From contig NZ_ARWA01000001.1 in the NCBI RefSeq assembly GCF_000385335.1, positions 450,081 to 514,080 on the forward strand: a stretch of 64,000 nucleotides of DNA. The letters are read 5' to 3'. Origin of the DNA: Methyloferula stellata AR4. GTDB lineage: Bacteria > Pseudomonadota > Alphaproteobacteria > Rhizobiales > Beijerinckiaceae. Below are positions 27,204-36,314 of the stretch, piece after piece (position 1 is the stretch's first letter; each line of letters begins with the position of its first letter). The notes below the pieces were generated by a model. The model was not told the DNA's origin. It saw only the letters and a program-made list of their open reading frames with translations, and ran no database searches. The position numbers were made by a program, and so were the translations under genes.

Positions 27204-27313
27204 CTCTAGATCGCGATGGTTTCGGATCGAATCGATTCCAAAATCATGACCGGGATCGCTTCTAATAGCCTAGAGCGGGACACAGGCAGAAAACCGCGGC
27301 GCGGTTTCCTCCT
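27204..27313. repeat. Intergenic repeat, copy 1 of a family
   Basis: It contains an inverted motif around GATCGAATCGAT, then CTTCTAATAGCCTAGAGCGGG. The same order appears at 63724-63840, and part of it, reversed, at 36541-36608. It lies in the 260-base gap between the coiled-coil gene and the TetR gene, which otherwise holds only the TetR promoter region. Confidence 0.75.
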
Positions 27314-27360
27314 CTCGCTCTGGACGTTCCTGCGGCCGGTGCGCCGGCAGATCGCATGAC

Positions 27361-28014
27361 ATGCCTATGGCGTCTATTTCCACAAAAGATCCCGAGCTTC
27401 CGACCCCGTCCTCGCTCGACGACGACAAGGCGCGGCAAATTCTCGACGGCGCAAGGCGCGTCTTTCTCGCGCAGGGCTTCGACGGCGCGAGCATGAACGA
27501 CATTGCCCGCGCGGCCGGTGTTTCCAAGGGCACGATCTATTTCCATTTCGACTCGAAGGAAGCCTTGTTCGAGGCCCTGATCCGGGCCGAGCGCCAGCAA
27601 CAGGTCGAGCAATGCTGGGCGATTGACGAAGATAGCGCGGACATAGCCGGCGCGCTCACCGAACTGGGCCGCTCGCTTCTGACAATGATGATGACGCCTG
27701 AAATCATCGCGCAGGTCCGCACCGTCATCGCGGTCGCGGCGAAATTCCCGCGCATCGGCCGTGCCTTTTACGAGACCGGCCCGAAACATGGGTTCGGCCG
27801 GCTTTCCGCCTATTTCGCAAGACAGACGGAGGCCGGACGGCTGGAGGCGCCGGAGCCGGATACCGCGGCCATTCATTTCATCCAGCTTTGCCTCGGCGAC
27901 ATTCATAAGCGCCTGATGTTTTGTCCCGACGACAAAATCAGCGACGCCGAAGTCGAGCATACTGTCGGCGCCGCCGTCTCGGTTTTCATGCGGGCTTACG
28001 GACCCAGGCGATGA
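27361..28014 (+). CDS. TetR/AcrR-family transcriptional regulator
   Basis: The product has 217 residues. The N-terminal helix-turn-helix reads ARQILDGARRVFLAQGFDGASMNDIARAAGVSKGTIYFHFDSKEALFEALI, the standard TetR signature. The C-terminal ligand domain is helical (LTELGRSLLTMMMTPEIIAQVRTVIAVAAKFPRIGRAFYETGPKHG), of the AcrR/TetR_C_7-like type often linked to efflux. The ligand and target are unknown. The adjacent oxalate decarboxylase is convergent, so it is not obviously its target. Confidence 0.9.
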   Translation: MPMASISTKDPELPTPSSLDDDKARQILDGARRVFLAQGFDGASMNDIARAAGVSKGTIYFHFDSKEALFEALIRAERQQQVEQCWAIDEDSADIAGALTELGRSLLTMMMTPEIIAQVRTVIAVAAKFPRIGRAFYETGPKHGFGRLSAYFARQTEAGRLEAPEPDTAAIHFIQLCLGDIHKRLMFCPDDKISDAEVEHTVGAAVSVFMRAYGPRR

Positions 28015-28032
28015 CGGACCGCCAGCGCCGCT

Positions 28033-29286
28033 TTACGTTGGCATGAGCCCGGGCGCTTCTCTTGGAAATTTCGCCAGAACCGACGGGTCGATGTTGAGGT
28101 GCTGCGCCACAAGCTCGAGCGGCGTATGCGCCAGCCAATCCGACAACGAGACTTCCTGATATTCCGCCGTTCTAAATACCCCGACCATCACGAGATCCGT
28201 CGATCCTGTGTTCTCGATATAATGGCCGGCGGCACGTTTGACATAGCCGATATCGCCCGGCTTGAAATCCTGCGTCTGCGCGCGCGGTCCGGCATTGAAC
28301 ACCGTCATGCGCCCTTCGCCCTTGATCCAATATTGCCATTCGTCGGCATTCGGATGCCAATGCAATTCGCGCAATCCGCCGGGCTTGATCGTTTGAAGTG
28401 CTGCTGCGACCGTCTGCGAAACCTTGAATTCCGTGCTGTCAGCAAGTTGGATCTTGCCGCTCTTATTGTCGCGAAAGGGCTTCATTCCCGACAATGAGAA
28501 GGTGAAGGGAAAGGGCGGCGCGCCGGCCGCACTCGCAACGGCAGCCTGAGCCTCGGCCAAAGGCCCCGGCTCCTTTCCCTGGAAGATCCAAAGATCGGTC
28601 AAAGGGATCGATTTGAATGTTTCCTCGGCGACGCCGAAGTTTTTCGCGAGAACGCTTGGCGGCGTATGCGCGAACCAGTCGGTCACCAGCAATGTATTGA
28701 ATTCGGATGCATTGCCATCATCGAAAGCGATGACGAATTCACATCCATCGGGCCCGAGCCCTTGCAACGAGTGCGGAAATCCGGCCGGAAAATACCAAAG
28801 ATCGCCTTCCTTCACATCCTGCACGTAAGGACGGCCTTTTTGGTCGAGCACCGTGACCCGGCAATGGCCATAGGTCATGATCGCCCATTCGGCCGCGAGG
28901 TGCCAATGCAGCTCCCTGATACCGCCCGCGGCGAGCCGCATGTTGACGCCCGAGAACGTGTCGGAAATGGCAAAATCGGCCTGCGTCACCTGGCGCGCCC
29001 AGCCACCGTTCTGAATGCGCTTATGCGAATTGTTGAAGGAGGCCCAGAACTGCGGCAGATCGCCGAGATCGGTCGCGGGCGGATCGGTCGCGTCGGGAAA
29101 TTGCGAGGAAAGCGCCGGGTTCTGCGGGCCCGGATCGCGAAAGCTGCCGGCATTGGCATTGATCTTACCTTGCGGCGGCTCATCCGGATTGCCGAACGTG
29201 GCGGCATTCGCGGCCGATGTGGCAGCAGCAAGGGCTGCGCCGGCCGCGCTGGCGGCAAGCATGCTGCGACGGGAAAAAGAATCCAT
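28033..29286 (-). CDS. oxdC: Exported bicupin oxalate decarboxylase
   Basis: The product has 417 residues. A twin-arginine-like signal (SFSRRSMLAASAAGAALAAATSAANA) leads. Two cupin domains follow, each with a manganese site: RELHWHLAAEWAIM with GFPHS (domain 1), and RELHWHPNADEWQYW with AAGHY (domain 2). Between them SEFNT lies where the SENST active-site lid of Bacillus OxdC sits, keeping the Glu needed for decarboxylation. It converts oxalate to formate and CO2, with formate a natural substrate for a methylotroph. A single gene, convergent with tetR. The 366 bases upstream (29287-29653) hold nothing I recognise. Confidence 0.85.
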   Translation of the reverse strand: MDSFSRRSMLAASAAGAALAAATSAANAATFGNPDEPPQGKINANAGSFRDPGPQNPALSSQFPDATDPPATDLGDLPQFWASFNNSHKRIQNGGWARQVTQADFAISDTFSGVNMRLAAGGIRELHWHLAAEWAIMTYGHCRVTVLDQKGRPYVQDVKEGDLWYFPAGFPHSLQGLGPDGCEFVIAFDDGNASEFNTLLVTDWFAHTPPSVLAKNFGVAEETFKSIPLTDLWIFQGKEPGPLAEAQAAVASAAGAPPFPFTFSLSGMKPFRDNKSGKIQLADSTEFKVSQTVAAALQTIKPGGLRELHWHPNADEWQYWIKGEGRMTVFNAGPRAQTQDFKPGDIGYVKRAAGHYIENTGSTDLVMVGVFRTAEYQEVSLSDWLAHTPLELVAQHLNIDPSVLAKFPREAPGLMPT

Positions 29287-29653
29287 GTGCGATACCTCTT
29301 GTTACGCGTGAAATCGCTTTGATGCCAAACAGCGTCATACGCGGCAGCGAGCCGACGTTATTCTATTGCATTCGTAACGGGAAATAGGTCGCGCAGACGG
29401 GTTCGAATATTCCCTTGCGCAATCACTTAAGATTGAATCGGCCGCAACCCGAGGCGCCGCCTAACAGCCAACTAAATGTGAAAGGCAGAACCAAACTTTC
29501 CGGATCGTATTTTTGTTTCGGAGCATAGCTCATCTGAAAAGTGAGCCGACTTTTTGTGTCCGTTTATTGAGCGCCAATCGCATCCAAAAAAGCCCGGTAT
29601 TAGGTAGCACTCGCCGCCTGTCAGCATTGCAATAAAGTGCGCATCCGACCAGG

Positions 29654-30418
29654 ATGCGGTCAATGTTAAATGTTGATCGTCATATCGCGCTCCAAGCAGG
29701 GTGGATCGCCGGACCAGCTTTCGGGCTGGCTATGATGGCAGCGCCTGATTACCTCAAACTCTCGCCACCATATTCAGCTTTTCTTTTTTGGGCCGGAATA
29801 GCCGTCTTTTTGCTGACTATCTTGGTAGTCGCATTTCTTTCTGCTTGCGAAGAAGGAAATAAAAAAAGGCTTTTGCAGCCAACATTAATAGTGGGCGCTG
29901 TGATGCTCATCTTCGGCGGCCCGGCCGCTTGGTATTTTTGGCCACAAAAAGCGATTCCTGCCGTACATCATGTTGATGGCCAGGAAAAAAATTTCCTGCT
30001 CAACGACAAACTTCAATCGAAGGCTTCCAAATATATTTTTTCATGCAATGTTCCTCCCCCTGCCCACAAAGTTTCTGTGAAAGACCAATTGTCTCGATCT
30101 AAGGGGGAGCTTGACGCAAGAGGTGATGCTCTCGGACTCACCATAGAGACAGCCGAGATACCGCATGGTGTGAAAATGGAAATCACACCCAAAACTCCGG
30201 AGACAATTATAAGGGCGGGCGGAGTGAGCCGGGTCGTCTACGAAATCAGGCGTGCCGGTTTGCAGCTACTTGTTACGATGTCTATGGATATACCAGACCC
30301 ACTCGGCCTTATAATGAGATTGATGCCGGTCGATCCAAATTCAGAAACATCGGTTGCACTCAAGAAACAGACAGAAATAATCGTCGGCGCCGAAGAAGGA
30401 GCGTGCCAAATTCTATAG
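29654..30418 (+). CDS. Hypothetical membrane protein with a soluble C-terminal domain
   Basis: The product has 254 residues; starts at 29654 and 29663 are both possible. Three membrane segments come first (WIAGPAFGLAMMAAPDY, AFLFWAGIAVFLLTILVVAFLSA, LIVGAVMLIFGGPAAWYFW). About 160 residues outside the membrane follow, containing DQLSRSKGELDARGDALGLTIETAEIPHG. The codons are less GC-rich than those of its neighbours, so it may have been acquired. No family is recognised. Confidence 0.6.
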   Translation: MRSMLNVDRHIALQAGWIAGPAFGLAMMAAPDYLKLSPPYSAFLFWAGIAVFLLTILVVAFLSACEEGNKKRLLQPTLIVGAVMLIFGGPAAWYFWPQKAIPAVHHVDGQEKNFLLNDKLQSKASKYIFSCNVPPPAHKVSVKDQLSRSKGELDARGDALGLTIETAEIPHGVKMEITPKTPETIIRAGGVSRVVYEIRRAGLQLLVTMSMDIPDPLGLIMRLMPVDPNSETSVALKKQTEIIVGAEEGACQIL

Positions 30419-30457
30419 GTCTTCCAATCCCACAAACATCAGTGGAACGTTGCGGGA

Positions 30458-31882
30458 TCATGCTCTAACGCGCCGCCTCAAAATCATCGGCATGCCGTCC
30501 TTGGGCCGCAGAGTGACGCGCTGCACCGGGACGACCTCATGGCTTTCGACATGCTCCAGCCGGAAATGCCGCATGATGGCTGCGAGCAAAATGCAGCCCT
30601 CCTGCAAAGCGAATGTCGCCCCGATGCAAATGCGCGGTCCGGCGCCGAACGGCAGATAGGCGAAACGATCGATTTTTTCGCGCGCGCCCGGCAGGAAGCG
30701 GCGCGGATCGAAATGATCGGGATTGTCCCACAAAAGCCGGTGGCGATGCAGGAGCCAGGGCGGCATCATCACCAATGTGCCTTTGCGAATACGGCGTCCG
30801 CACAGATCGTCGGCGTCGATCGCCTCGCGCGTAAGACTGGCAACCGGCGGATAAAGCCGCATGGCTTCCTCGATGACGGCACGGGTTTGCACCAGCCGGT
30901 CGACGAGCGTCTCGGCCGGCCCTGCGAAAGCCGCATCGGCTTCGGCCGCGAGCCTTTCGCCCCAATCGGGCGCGAGCGACAGGAGATAGAGGCTCCACGT
31001 CAGCGCATTGGCCGTGGTTTCATGTCCGGCGCCGATGAAGGTCAGCACATTCGCGTAGACTTCATCCTCGCTCAGATGATCCTGGGTTTCGGGATCGGCG
31101 GCCTCAAGCAGCAAGGTGAGGAGATCGCGCGGTGTCGATTGCGGGTCCGATTCAAGCCGGGCGCGGCGCTTTACGATAATCGCTTCAACCGCCTCTTTGA
31201 AAAAGCCGAGGGCGGCGCGATTCTTCAAATGGTTCATGCGCGGCACGAAGGACGGCAGGTTGAAAAGATCGACCGGATCGAGCGATCCGATCGATTGCAG
31301 ATAATCGGAGAAGATTCGCATGAACTCCTGCGGCTTCTCCCCGATTCCATCGGAAAAAATCGTCCGGCTCAGCACGTCGAGCGTGGCGCGGCCCATTTCG
31401 GCATGAACGTCGATGACCCGGCCGGGGCGCTGGCGCTGCCATCGCGCGATCAGCGTCTCGCTGGCCGCGACCATCGTGTCCGTGAAGCCAGCGACGGTCT
31501 TGGGCGTGAACAAAGGCGCCAGCGTGCGGCGCTGGACCTTCCAGGCCTCGCCCTCGACCGTCAAAAGCCCTTCGCCCAGGCCAGGCGACAGAACCCGGCG
31601 CTGCAGCCAGTCCTTGCGGTAATTGCCGGCGTTTTCGCTGAGCACGCGGCGTATGGCTTTGGGATCGGTGACGACCGCCGTCATGCCGAGAATCGAATTG
31701 CCGAGCAGAATCGGCTTTTCGTAATGCGCCTTGGTCCAGGTCTCGACTGGATTGCGCCGCAGCACGAACAGGGTGGCGAGCGGACCCAGCGGCGCCTCTT
31801 GCGGACGCGGCGAAGGCGGACGCGGCAGGTCGGGCGTTCCACCTCCGGCTTTTGCCGTCTCGATCGAACCGCTGCCGTGCAT
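30458..31882 (-). CDS. Cytochrome P450
   Basis: The product is about 474 residues from the ATG at 31882, placed 6 bases after AGGAG. P450 landmarks: oxygen-binding I helix FIGAGHETTANALTWSLYLL (about 287), ExxR in EEAMRLYPP, and heme loop FGAGPRICIGATFALQEG with the cysteine ligand (about 420). It lacks a membrane anchor, so it is soluble and needs ferredoxin-type partners, none of which is adjacent. Its resemblance is to the CYP family of bacterial fatty-acid or terpenoid hydroxylases, but the substrate cannot be told from sequence reading. Confidence 0.92.
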   Translation of the reverse strand: MHGSGSIETAKAGGGTPDLPRPPSPRPQEAPLGPLATLFVLRRNPVETWTKAHYEKPILLGNSILGMTAVVTDPKAIRRVLSENAGNYRKDWLQRRVLSPGLGEGLLTVEGEAWKVQRRTLAPLFTPKTVAGFTDTMVAASETLIARWQRQRPGRVIDVHAEMGRATLDVLSRTIFSDGIGEKPQEFMRIFSDYLQSIGSLDPVDLFNLPSFVPRMNHLKNRAALGFFKEAVEAIIVKRRARLESDPQSTPRDLLTLLLEAADPETQDHLSEDEVYANVLTFIGAGHETTANALTWSLYLLSLAPDWGERLAAEADAAFAGPAETLVDRLVQTRAVIEEAMRLYPPVASLTREAIDADDLCGRRIRKGTLVMMPPWLLHRHRLLWDNPDHFDPRRFLPGAREKIDRFAYLPFGAGPRICIGATFALQEGCILLAAIMRHFRLEHVESHEVVPVQRVTLRPKDGMPMILRRRVRA

Positions 31883-32028
31883 GAGAAACTCCTGAAGCAC
31901 TGTCTCTTCAATGGGAGATTATAGGGCAAATGCGGAGACCGCGTGGCCTTGCCCCTGTGCGGCGCTATCCCGCGCAGCGATCAGGCTTGCTTGGCCTTCG
32001 CCCAGGCTATAGAAAGCGCGCTGCGCTC

Positions 32029-32104
32029 GCTCCCTTCGTCTAGCGGTCTAGGACGTCGCCCTCTCACGGCGAAAACACCGGTTCGATTCCGGTAGGGAGC
32101 GCCA
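32029..32104 (+). tRNA. tRNA-Glu(CTC)
   Basis: A 76-base cloverleaf starts GCTCCCTTCGTCTAGCGG and ends with GGGAGCGCCA, CCA encoded. The anticodon stem TCGCC/GGCGA encloses loop CTCTCAC, giving anticodon CTC for the glutamate codon GAG. The T arm CCGGTTCGATTCCGG is intact. No integrase lies beside it. Confidence 0.95.
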
Positions 32105-32127
32105 ATAATTCAATATGTTACCAGAGA

Positions 32128-32796
32128 TCAGACCGGCGTGTCCGCCTCCTGATCGCGCGCCGCCAACACCAACAGGGCGAGCAGCGGCGCCAGCAGGACC
32201 CATACGCCGAAGCGCGGTGTCGCGGCACCGGATAGGACCGCACCGGTCAGAAATCCGGCCCAGATCGTCGCAAGAGCGAGCGCTCTGCCCCAATGCGTGT
32301 CCCATGCTCCCTGGCTGTCGGAAAGCGGTGCCCGCTTGACGGCCAGAGCGAGATGCATCCCGAACCGGCTCAAGGTTCCAGTCACGAAGGTCAGGTTCAC
32401 CGATTGCGCGCCCACCCGCGACAGTGCCGTATTCATGAGGCCCATGGAGAAGCTGATCGCGGCTATGTGGAGGCCGGCGTATAAAATGCCGAGCTTGGTA
32501 ATGAAAATGATCAACGCCAGCGTTGCCACGATGATCACAAAAACAAGCCGCCGTGTCCGGCGCAGCGCGGAATACGCCAGCAGCGTCGCGACAAAGCAAC
32601 CGCAGACGAAGAATGCGATCGCCAGACCCGAAGGCAAAGCCAAGCCCCATTCGCCTTGCCCAAGCGCGGAGCCGGTTTGCGTTGTATTGCCGCTCATGAA
32701 CGACAAATAGGTTTGGTACATAATGAAGCCGTAGGCATCCAAGCTTCCGGCGATCAAGGCGAGGATCGCCGCCAATCGTCCTTGACGTTTCGCCAT
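32128..32796 (-). CDS. YoaK-type DUF1275 membrane protein
   Basis: The product is about 222 residues from the ATG at 32796 (another in-frame start lies at 32814). It has six or seven membrane helices. The sequence LAAILALIAGSLDAYGFIMYQTYLSFMSGNTTQTGSALGQGEW is the family signature, with the conserved SGNTTQ. LSRVGAQSVNLTFVTGTLSRFG is the second conserved half. DUF1275 proteins are widespread and have no established biochemical role. It ends 23 bases after tRNA-Glu. Confidence 0.88.
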   Translation of the reverse strand: MAKRQGRLAAILALIAGSLDAYGFIMYQTYLSFMSGNTTQTGSALGQGEWGLALPSGLAIAFFVCGCFVATLLAYSALRRTRRLVFVIIVATLALIIFITKLGILYAGLHIAAISFSMGLMNTALSRVGAQSVNLTFVTGTLSRFGMHLALAVKRAPLSDSQGAWDTHWGRALALATIWAGFLTGAVLSGAATPRFGVWVLLAPLLALLVLAARDQEADTPV

Positions 32797-33054
32797 AGAT
32801 TGCAAAGAGCGCAAATTGCGGCCTCCGGCACAGGAGTGGATTCACGCGCCCAGCTCGAGCTCGGTATGCGCCTGCGCCGGATGTCGCGTTGATCCATTTT
32901 CCTTACATGAAGGCTGCTTCGGACTAAACCTGTCGGCACATGGTTTGGCGGATCGTGCCGGGCGAAAGCCACGTCCAGATTCGTGCGCGCGGGACTTGCC
33001 CGGCTAAAAGCCGCCTCCTTAAAGGTGATCGGCGATTCATTATTGTTTCAGCCC

Positions 33055-33585
33055 ATGCCTTTTAGTACTTTCTCCCAGGCAGTAGATGTACTTGGCGTTT
33101 GGCTGCGAGGCTCGGAGGAACATTTGCTCACGGCGCTTCTCGTATCGATGGTCTTGTCGGCGCCTGCGCAGGCCCGTACCGGCATCGGCGACTCGTCGCA
33201 TCGAATGACAGCGGCCACGTTCCTGAGGGAAGGCCCGCGCAACTCTCTCATGGGCAAGCTTATGAGCGAGTTCTATTCGATGAACGATACGCGCCAGGGC
33301 GTGTTTCAAGATGATGTCACGGCCATTCTCGCACCCTATTTTCCGCCGGGGCAGCGTTTCTCCGAAACGGAAAAGATTCTTCACGACGAAGACCTCGGCA
33401 CCCTGCAGAGATTTGAAGGCAAACAGGATGCCGACGCCGGGACGATGTATGTGACGAGATTCACCTTGATGCTTGGCATGTACTCTGAAGTCTACGTCGT
33501 GCTGCACTTCGACTTCGCGGGCAGCTCGGAATCGGACATGGTCGTGAAGAAGATCCGAGCTTTCCTCCGCGGGGGAAGCATGTAA
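33055..33585 (+). CDS. Putative exported hypothetical protein
   Basis: The product is about 176 residues from the ATG at 33055; an upstream in-frame start (32983) gives a poorer N-terminus. A signal-like segment LLTALLVSMVLSAPAQA ends near residue 40. The mature part is about 135 residues: a conserved-looking core MSEFYSMNDTRQGVFQDDVTAILAPYFPPGQRF and a beta-rich end. No family is recognised. It lies 14 bases before another unknown gene, so the two probably form an operon. Confidence 0.55.
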   Translation: MPFSTFSQAVDVLGVWLRGSEEHLLTALLVSMVLSAPAQARTGIGDSSHRMTAATFLREGPRNSLMGKLMSEFYSMNDTRQGVFQDDVTAILAPYFPPGQRFSETEKILHDEDLGTLQRFEGKQDADAGTMYVTRFTLMLGMYSEVYVVLHFDFAGSSESDMVVKKIRAFLRGGSM

Positions 33586-33599
33586 TCGGGTTCGGTACA

Positions 33600-34169
33600 A
33601 TGATAGAAACCATTGTCGTTTATTTTACGCCTCTCGCATCGACGCGCATCATTGCCTATGTCGGGTTGGGATTGGCGCATCATATGGCGATCGTCTACAC
33701 GAACAGCGCCGGACAAAGTTTCGGCGTGAGTTCCGGCCCTTCGATCCAAAGCACCTTGCAGACGCCGCAAAACGCGATCAGCGCTTTAAACAGCCTCGAC
33801 AAGAACGAACCGTCCGACTTCGGTACGCTCATCTCCGATCCGCATAACAACACGCCCTTCGAAAAGGGCCGGATGAACGATTATTACACGCAAGATTATC
33901 AGGGAAAGGAATTTCCGCACGCGACCGTGCTCGAAGGGCCGGACCTTTCGGCCAAATGGCAGACCATCGTCAAGATGTATGCCGCGATCGGGCAAATGGA
34001 TCTCACCTATTCGCCGACGAGTCAGAACTCCAACAGCATGGCAGGCGAGGCGCTTCGCCGGTCGGGACTTCGAGTGCCGTTCTCATCCAATGCGAGATTT
34101 GCACCAGCCGTGTTCACGCGTCTTCCGGCCTATCAATGCGAGCTTCTGCACGATTGCCGTAAAAAATGA
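33600..34169 (+). CDS. Unknown protein, possible papain-like fold
   Basis: The product has 189 residues. HHMAIVYTNSAGQSFGVSSGPS near residue 28 and SQNSNSMAGEALRRSGLRVP near 148 are spaced as in bacterial papain-like/NlpC-type domains, where a His comes first and the nucleophile sits before a helix. Here the expected Cys would be Ser or Asn (NSNS). Two cysteines lie at the extreme C-terminus (YQCELLHDC). The fold is a guess. It is likely co-transcribed with the exported protein upstream; the two could be partners. Confidence 0.45.
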   Translation: MIETIVVYFTPLASTRIIAYVGLGLAHHMAIVYTNSAGQSFGVSSGPSIQSTLQTPQNAISALNSLDKNEPSDFGTLISDPHNNTPFEKGRMNDYYTQDYQGKEFPHATVLEGPDLSAKWQTIVKMYAAIGQMDLTYSPTSQNSNSMAGEALRRSGLRVPFSSNARFAPAVFTRLPAYQCELLHDCRKK

Positions 34170-34180
34170 GCCTACGGCAT

Positions 34181-34936
34181 TCAAACGCCGTAGCGTTCGG
34201 TTCGGATGATCGATGCCGGCACGCTCGCGGCAATCATCGCTTCCGTCACTGCGTTGACGAAACCATTCGAGCCGCAGACGAAGACATGTTTGGGCGGCGA
34301 CGGCAGACGTTTTACGGCGTCCGTCATCATCGGGCCATCGACCCTTCGGCCGTAATCGCCAGGACGCATCGGAGGCTCTCGCGTCAAGGCAAGGACAAGC
34401 TCGAAACCATCCTTCCGGCCGGCCAAATCGAGGAGTTCATCTTGGTAGAGCACATCGGCCGCATGGCGCTTCGAGAGCACCAAAAGCGCCGGCACGCCTT
34501 GCGCCGCCATTTGCCGATGGCGGATCATCGCCATCAAGGGAACGATGCCGGAGCCCCCGCCGGCCAAGAGCAGCGGCCCGCCGTCATTTCCCGACCAGAC
34601 GAAATAGCCGCCGAGAGGACCTCGAAGCTCGATCTCGTCTCCGACCGCGACGACCTCATGAAAAAACGGAGAGACTTCTCCATCGGCCAGAAGCTCGATT
34701 GCGATTTCGATCCGGTTCGTCGGGCTTGGCGCTGACGCGATCGAATAGCTGCGTATGGCCTGATAGCCATCGGGCGCCACAAGCCGCAAATCGATGTGCT
34801 GTCCAGCCTCAAACGGGAAGGGCTTCGACAGCCCCAGACTGAAACTCTTGATGCGCGGCGTCTGCTGGCGAATTTCGACGACCGTCGCAATCTGCCACTC
34901 GACCGCGGGCGGCTTTAGCGGCGGCGCATCAATCAT
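34181..34936 (-). CDS. Flavin reductase, ferredoxin-NADP reductase-like
   Basis: The product is about 251 residues from the ATG at 34936, which overlaps the end of the molybdoenzyme gene by 8 bases. FAD-binding barrel with RSYSIAS; nucleotide domain with LLLAGGGSGIVPLMAMIRHR and VFVCGSNGFVNAVTEAM. There is no iron-sulfur domain, so it is the short FNR-like form. Its coupling to the sulfite-oxidase-like gene suggests it supplies or receives electrons for that enzyme from NAD(P)H. This pairing is seen in other Proteobacteria. Confidence 0.85.
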   Translation of the reverse strand: MIDAPPLKPPAVEWQIATVVEIRQQTPRIKSFSLGLSKPFPFEAGQHIDLRLVAPDGYQAIRSYSIASAPSPTNRIEIAIELLADGEVSPFFHEVVAVGDEIELRGPLGGYFVWSGNDGGPLLLAGGGSGIVPLMAMIRHRQMAAQGVPALLVLSKRHAADVLYQDELLDLAGRKDGFELVLALTREPPMRPGDYGRRVDGPMMTDAVKRLPSPPKHVFVCGSNGFVNAVTEAMIAASVPASIIRTERYGV

Positions 34937-35534
34937 TCGTATAGCGCTGCTCGCGCCACGGATCGCCATACATATTATAGCCGCGCAGTTCCCAGAAGCC
35001 GGCTTCGTCCTTCTGGGTGAATTGCAGACCGTTCAGCCATTTGGCGGATTTCCAAAAATAGAGATGCGGCACAAGCAGCCGCGCCGGTCCCCCGTGGTCG
35101 GCCGTCAATGGCTTTCCCTCATAGCGCAAAGCGACCAGAGCCTTGCCGCCTGTCAGATCGGCGACGGGCACATTTGTCGAATAGCCGTCGATTGAATGCG
35201 CCAGGACGAAATCGGTCGGCGGCACGATACCGGCATCCGCCAATATGTCGTCGACGAGCACGCCTTCCCATGCCGTGTTCAATTTGGACCATGTCGTCAC
35301 GCAGTGAATGTCGCGCGTCATCTTGGTTTGCGGCAGAGCGTTGAACTCCTGCCAATTCCAGGTCTTGACCGGCTTAGGGCCGGCCTTCAGCGCGAAATTC
35401 CATGTCTCAGGCGCGACATGCGGCGTCGGGCCAGCGGAGAGGACGGGAAAGTCGGTGACCAGATGCTGTCCGGGCGGAATGCGATCCGCCAATTCATCAT
35501 TGCGGGGCCGCCCCGTGAAGCCGCGTGTAACCAT
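34929..35534 (-). CDS. Sulfite-oxidase-like molybdopterin oxidoreductase
   Basis: The product has 201 residues, the length of the stand-alone molybdopterin domain. The molybdenum-ligating Cys sits in TRDIHCVTTWSKLNTAWEGV. Substrate-pocket and cofactor segments AHSIDGYSTNVPV and ADHGGPARLLVPHLYFWKSAKW match the family. There is no signal peptide, unlike the exported MsrP/YedY. The natural substrate is unknown. It forms an operon with the flavin reductase. Confidence 0.88.
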   Translation of the reverse strand: MVTRGFTGRPRNDELADRIPPGQHLVTDFPVLSAGPTPHVAPETWNFALKAGPKPVKTWNWQEFNALPQTKMTRDIHCVTTWSKLNTAWEGVLVDDILADAGIVPPTDFVLAHSIDGYSTNVPVADLTGGKALVALRYEGKPLTADHGGPARLLVPHLYFWKSAKWLNGLQFTQKDEAGFWELRGYNMYGDPWREQRYTND

Positions 35535-35546
35535 GTTCCTCTCCTC

Positions 35547-35819
35547 TCATCCGCTGCGCGCCGCCGCCCAAGAGCCCATGTTCTCACAAGAGCCCATGTT
35601 CTCAATTGAGATGCAGATCGGTCTGCAGCGATGTGGAATGCCGCCCGCCGGCGATGGCGCAACCTCCGCATCGAGATCCTCATTGGCCGAAGCTGTTTTA
35701 CCACGAAACACCCAATAGGCATGGCCGAGATAAGCGATCACGATCGGCAATATAATCGCTATACCGGACCCGATGAAGACGAGCGTGATATGATCCGCCG
35801 CGCCGTCTCGACCTTGCTG
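35547..35819 (-). pseudogene. C-terminal remnant of cytochrome bd oxidase subunit II (cydB)
   Basis: One frame reads HITLVFIGSGIAIILPIVI, then AYLGHAYWVFRGKT. This is the last membrane helix and end of CydB (LPIxLAYxxYxYWVFRGK). No start and none of the other seven helices are present, and upstream comes the intact DUF1348 gene. A polar tail continues into an 18-base tandem repeat. It is a gene fragment left by deletion or rearrangement. Confidence 0.6.
35569..35604. repeat. 18-base tandem duplication
   Basis: CAAGAGCCCATGTTCTCA occurs twice in direct succession (35569-35586 and 35587-35604). It lies in the tail of the cydB remnant, just upstream of the molybdoenzyme gene. Confidence 0.85.
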
Positions 35820-35840
35820 ATCCGAATTCGAGAGGCTGCG

Positions 35841-36314
35841 TCAGAGGCCCAGATCCGAAAGACTCTTGTAATCGAGCGGACGCGGACCGGAGCGATCCCA
35901 ATGAAACTTGCGTTCGCTTTCCGTGATCGGAAGATCGTTGATGCAGGCGAACCGCCGCCGCATCAGGCCGTCCTCGCCGAACTCCCAATTCTCGTTGCCG
36001 TAGGATCTGAACCAATTGCGCGAATCGTCGTGCCACTCATAGGCGAAGCGCACGGCGATCCGATTATCGGTGAAGGCCCAAAGTTCCTTGATGAGGCGAT
36101 AGTCGAGCTCGCGATTCCATTTCCGCGTGAGGAACGCGACGATGGCCTCACGTCCTTGAACGAACTCGGCCCGGTTACGCCAATAGCTGTCGACCGAATA
36201 GGCAAGCGCGACGCGTGCCGGATCGCAGCTGTTCCAGCCGTCCTCGGCGCCTCGGACTTTTTGAACCGCGGTTTCATGCGTGAAAGGTGGAAATGGCGGG
36301 CGGCTTTCCGACAT
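35841..36314 (-). CDS. DUF1348 / NTF2-like (SnoaL-type) protein
   Basis: The product has 157 residues. [84 protein letters not shown] is the DUF1348 family, a cone-shaped NTF2-like fold. Members are cytosolic, small, and of unknown function, sometimes linked to stress or detoxification. It lies upstream of the cydB remnant and molybdoenzyme on the same strand and may drive their transcription. Confidence 0.88.
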   Translation of the reverse strand: MSESRPPFPPFTHETAVQKVRGAEDGWNSCDPARVALAYSVDSYWRNRAEFVQGREAIVAFLTRKWNRELDYRLIKELWAFTDNRIAVRFAYEWHDDSRNWFRSYGNENWEFGEDGLMRRRFACINDLPITESERKFHWDRSGPRPLDYKSLSDLGL

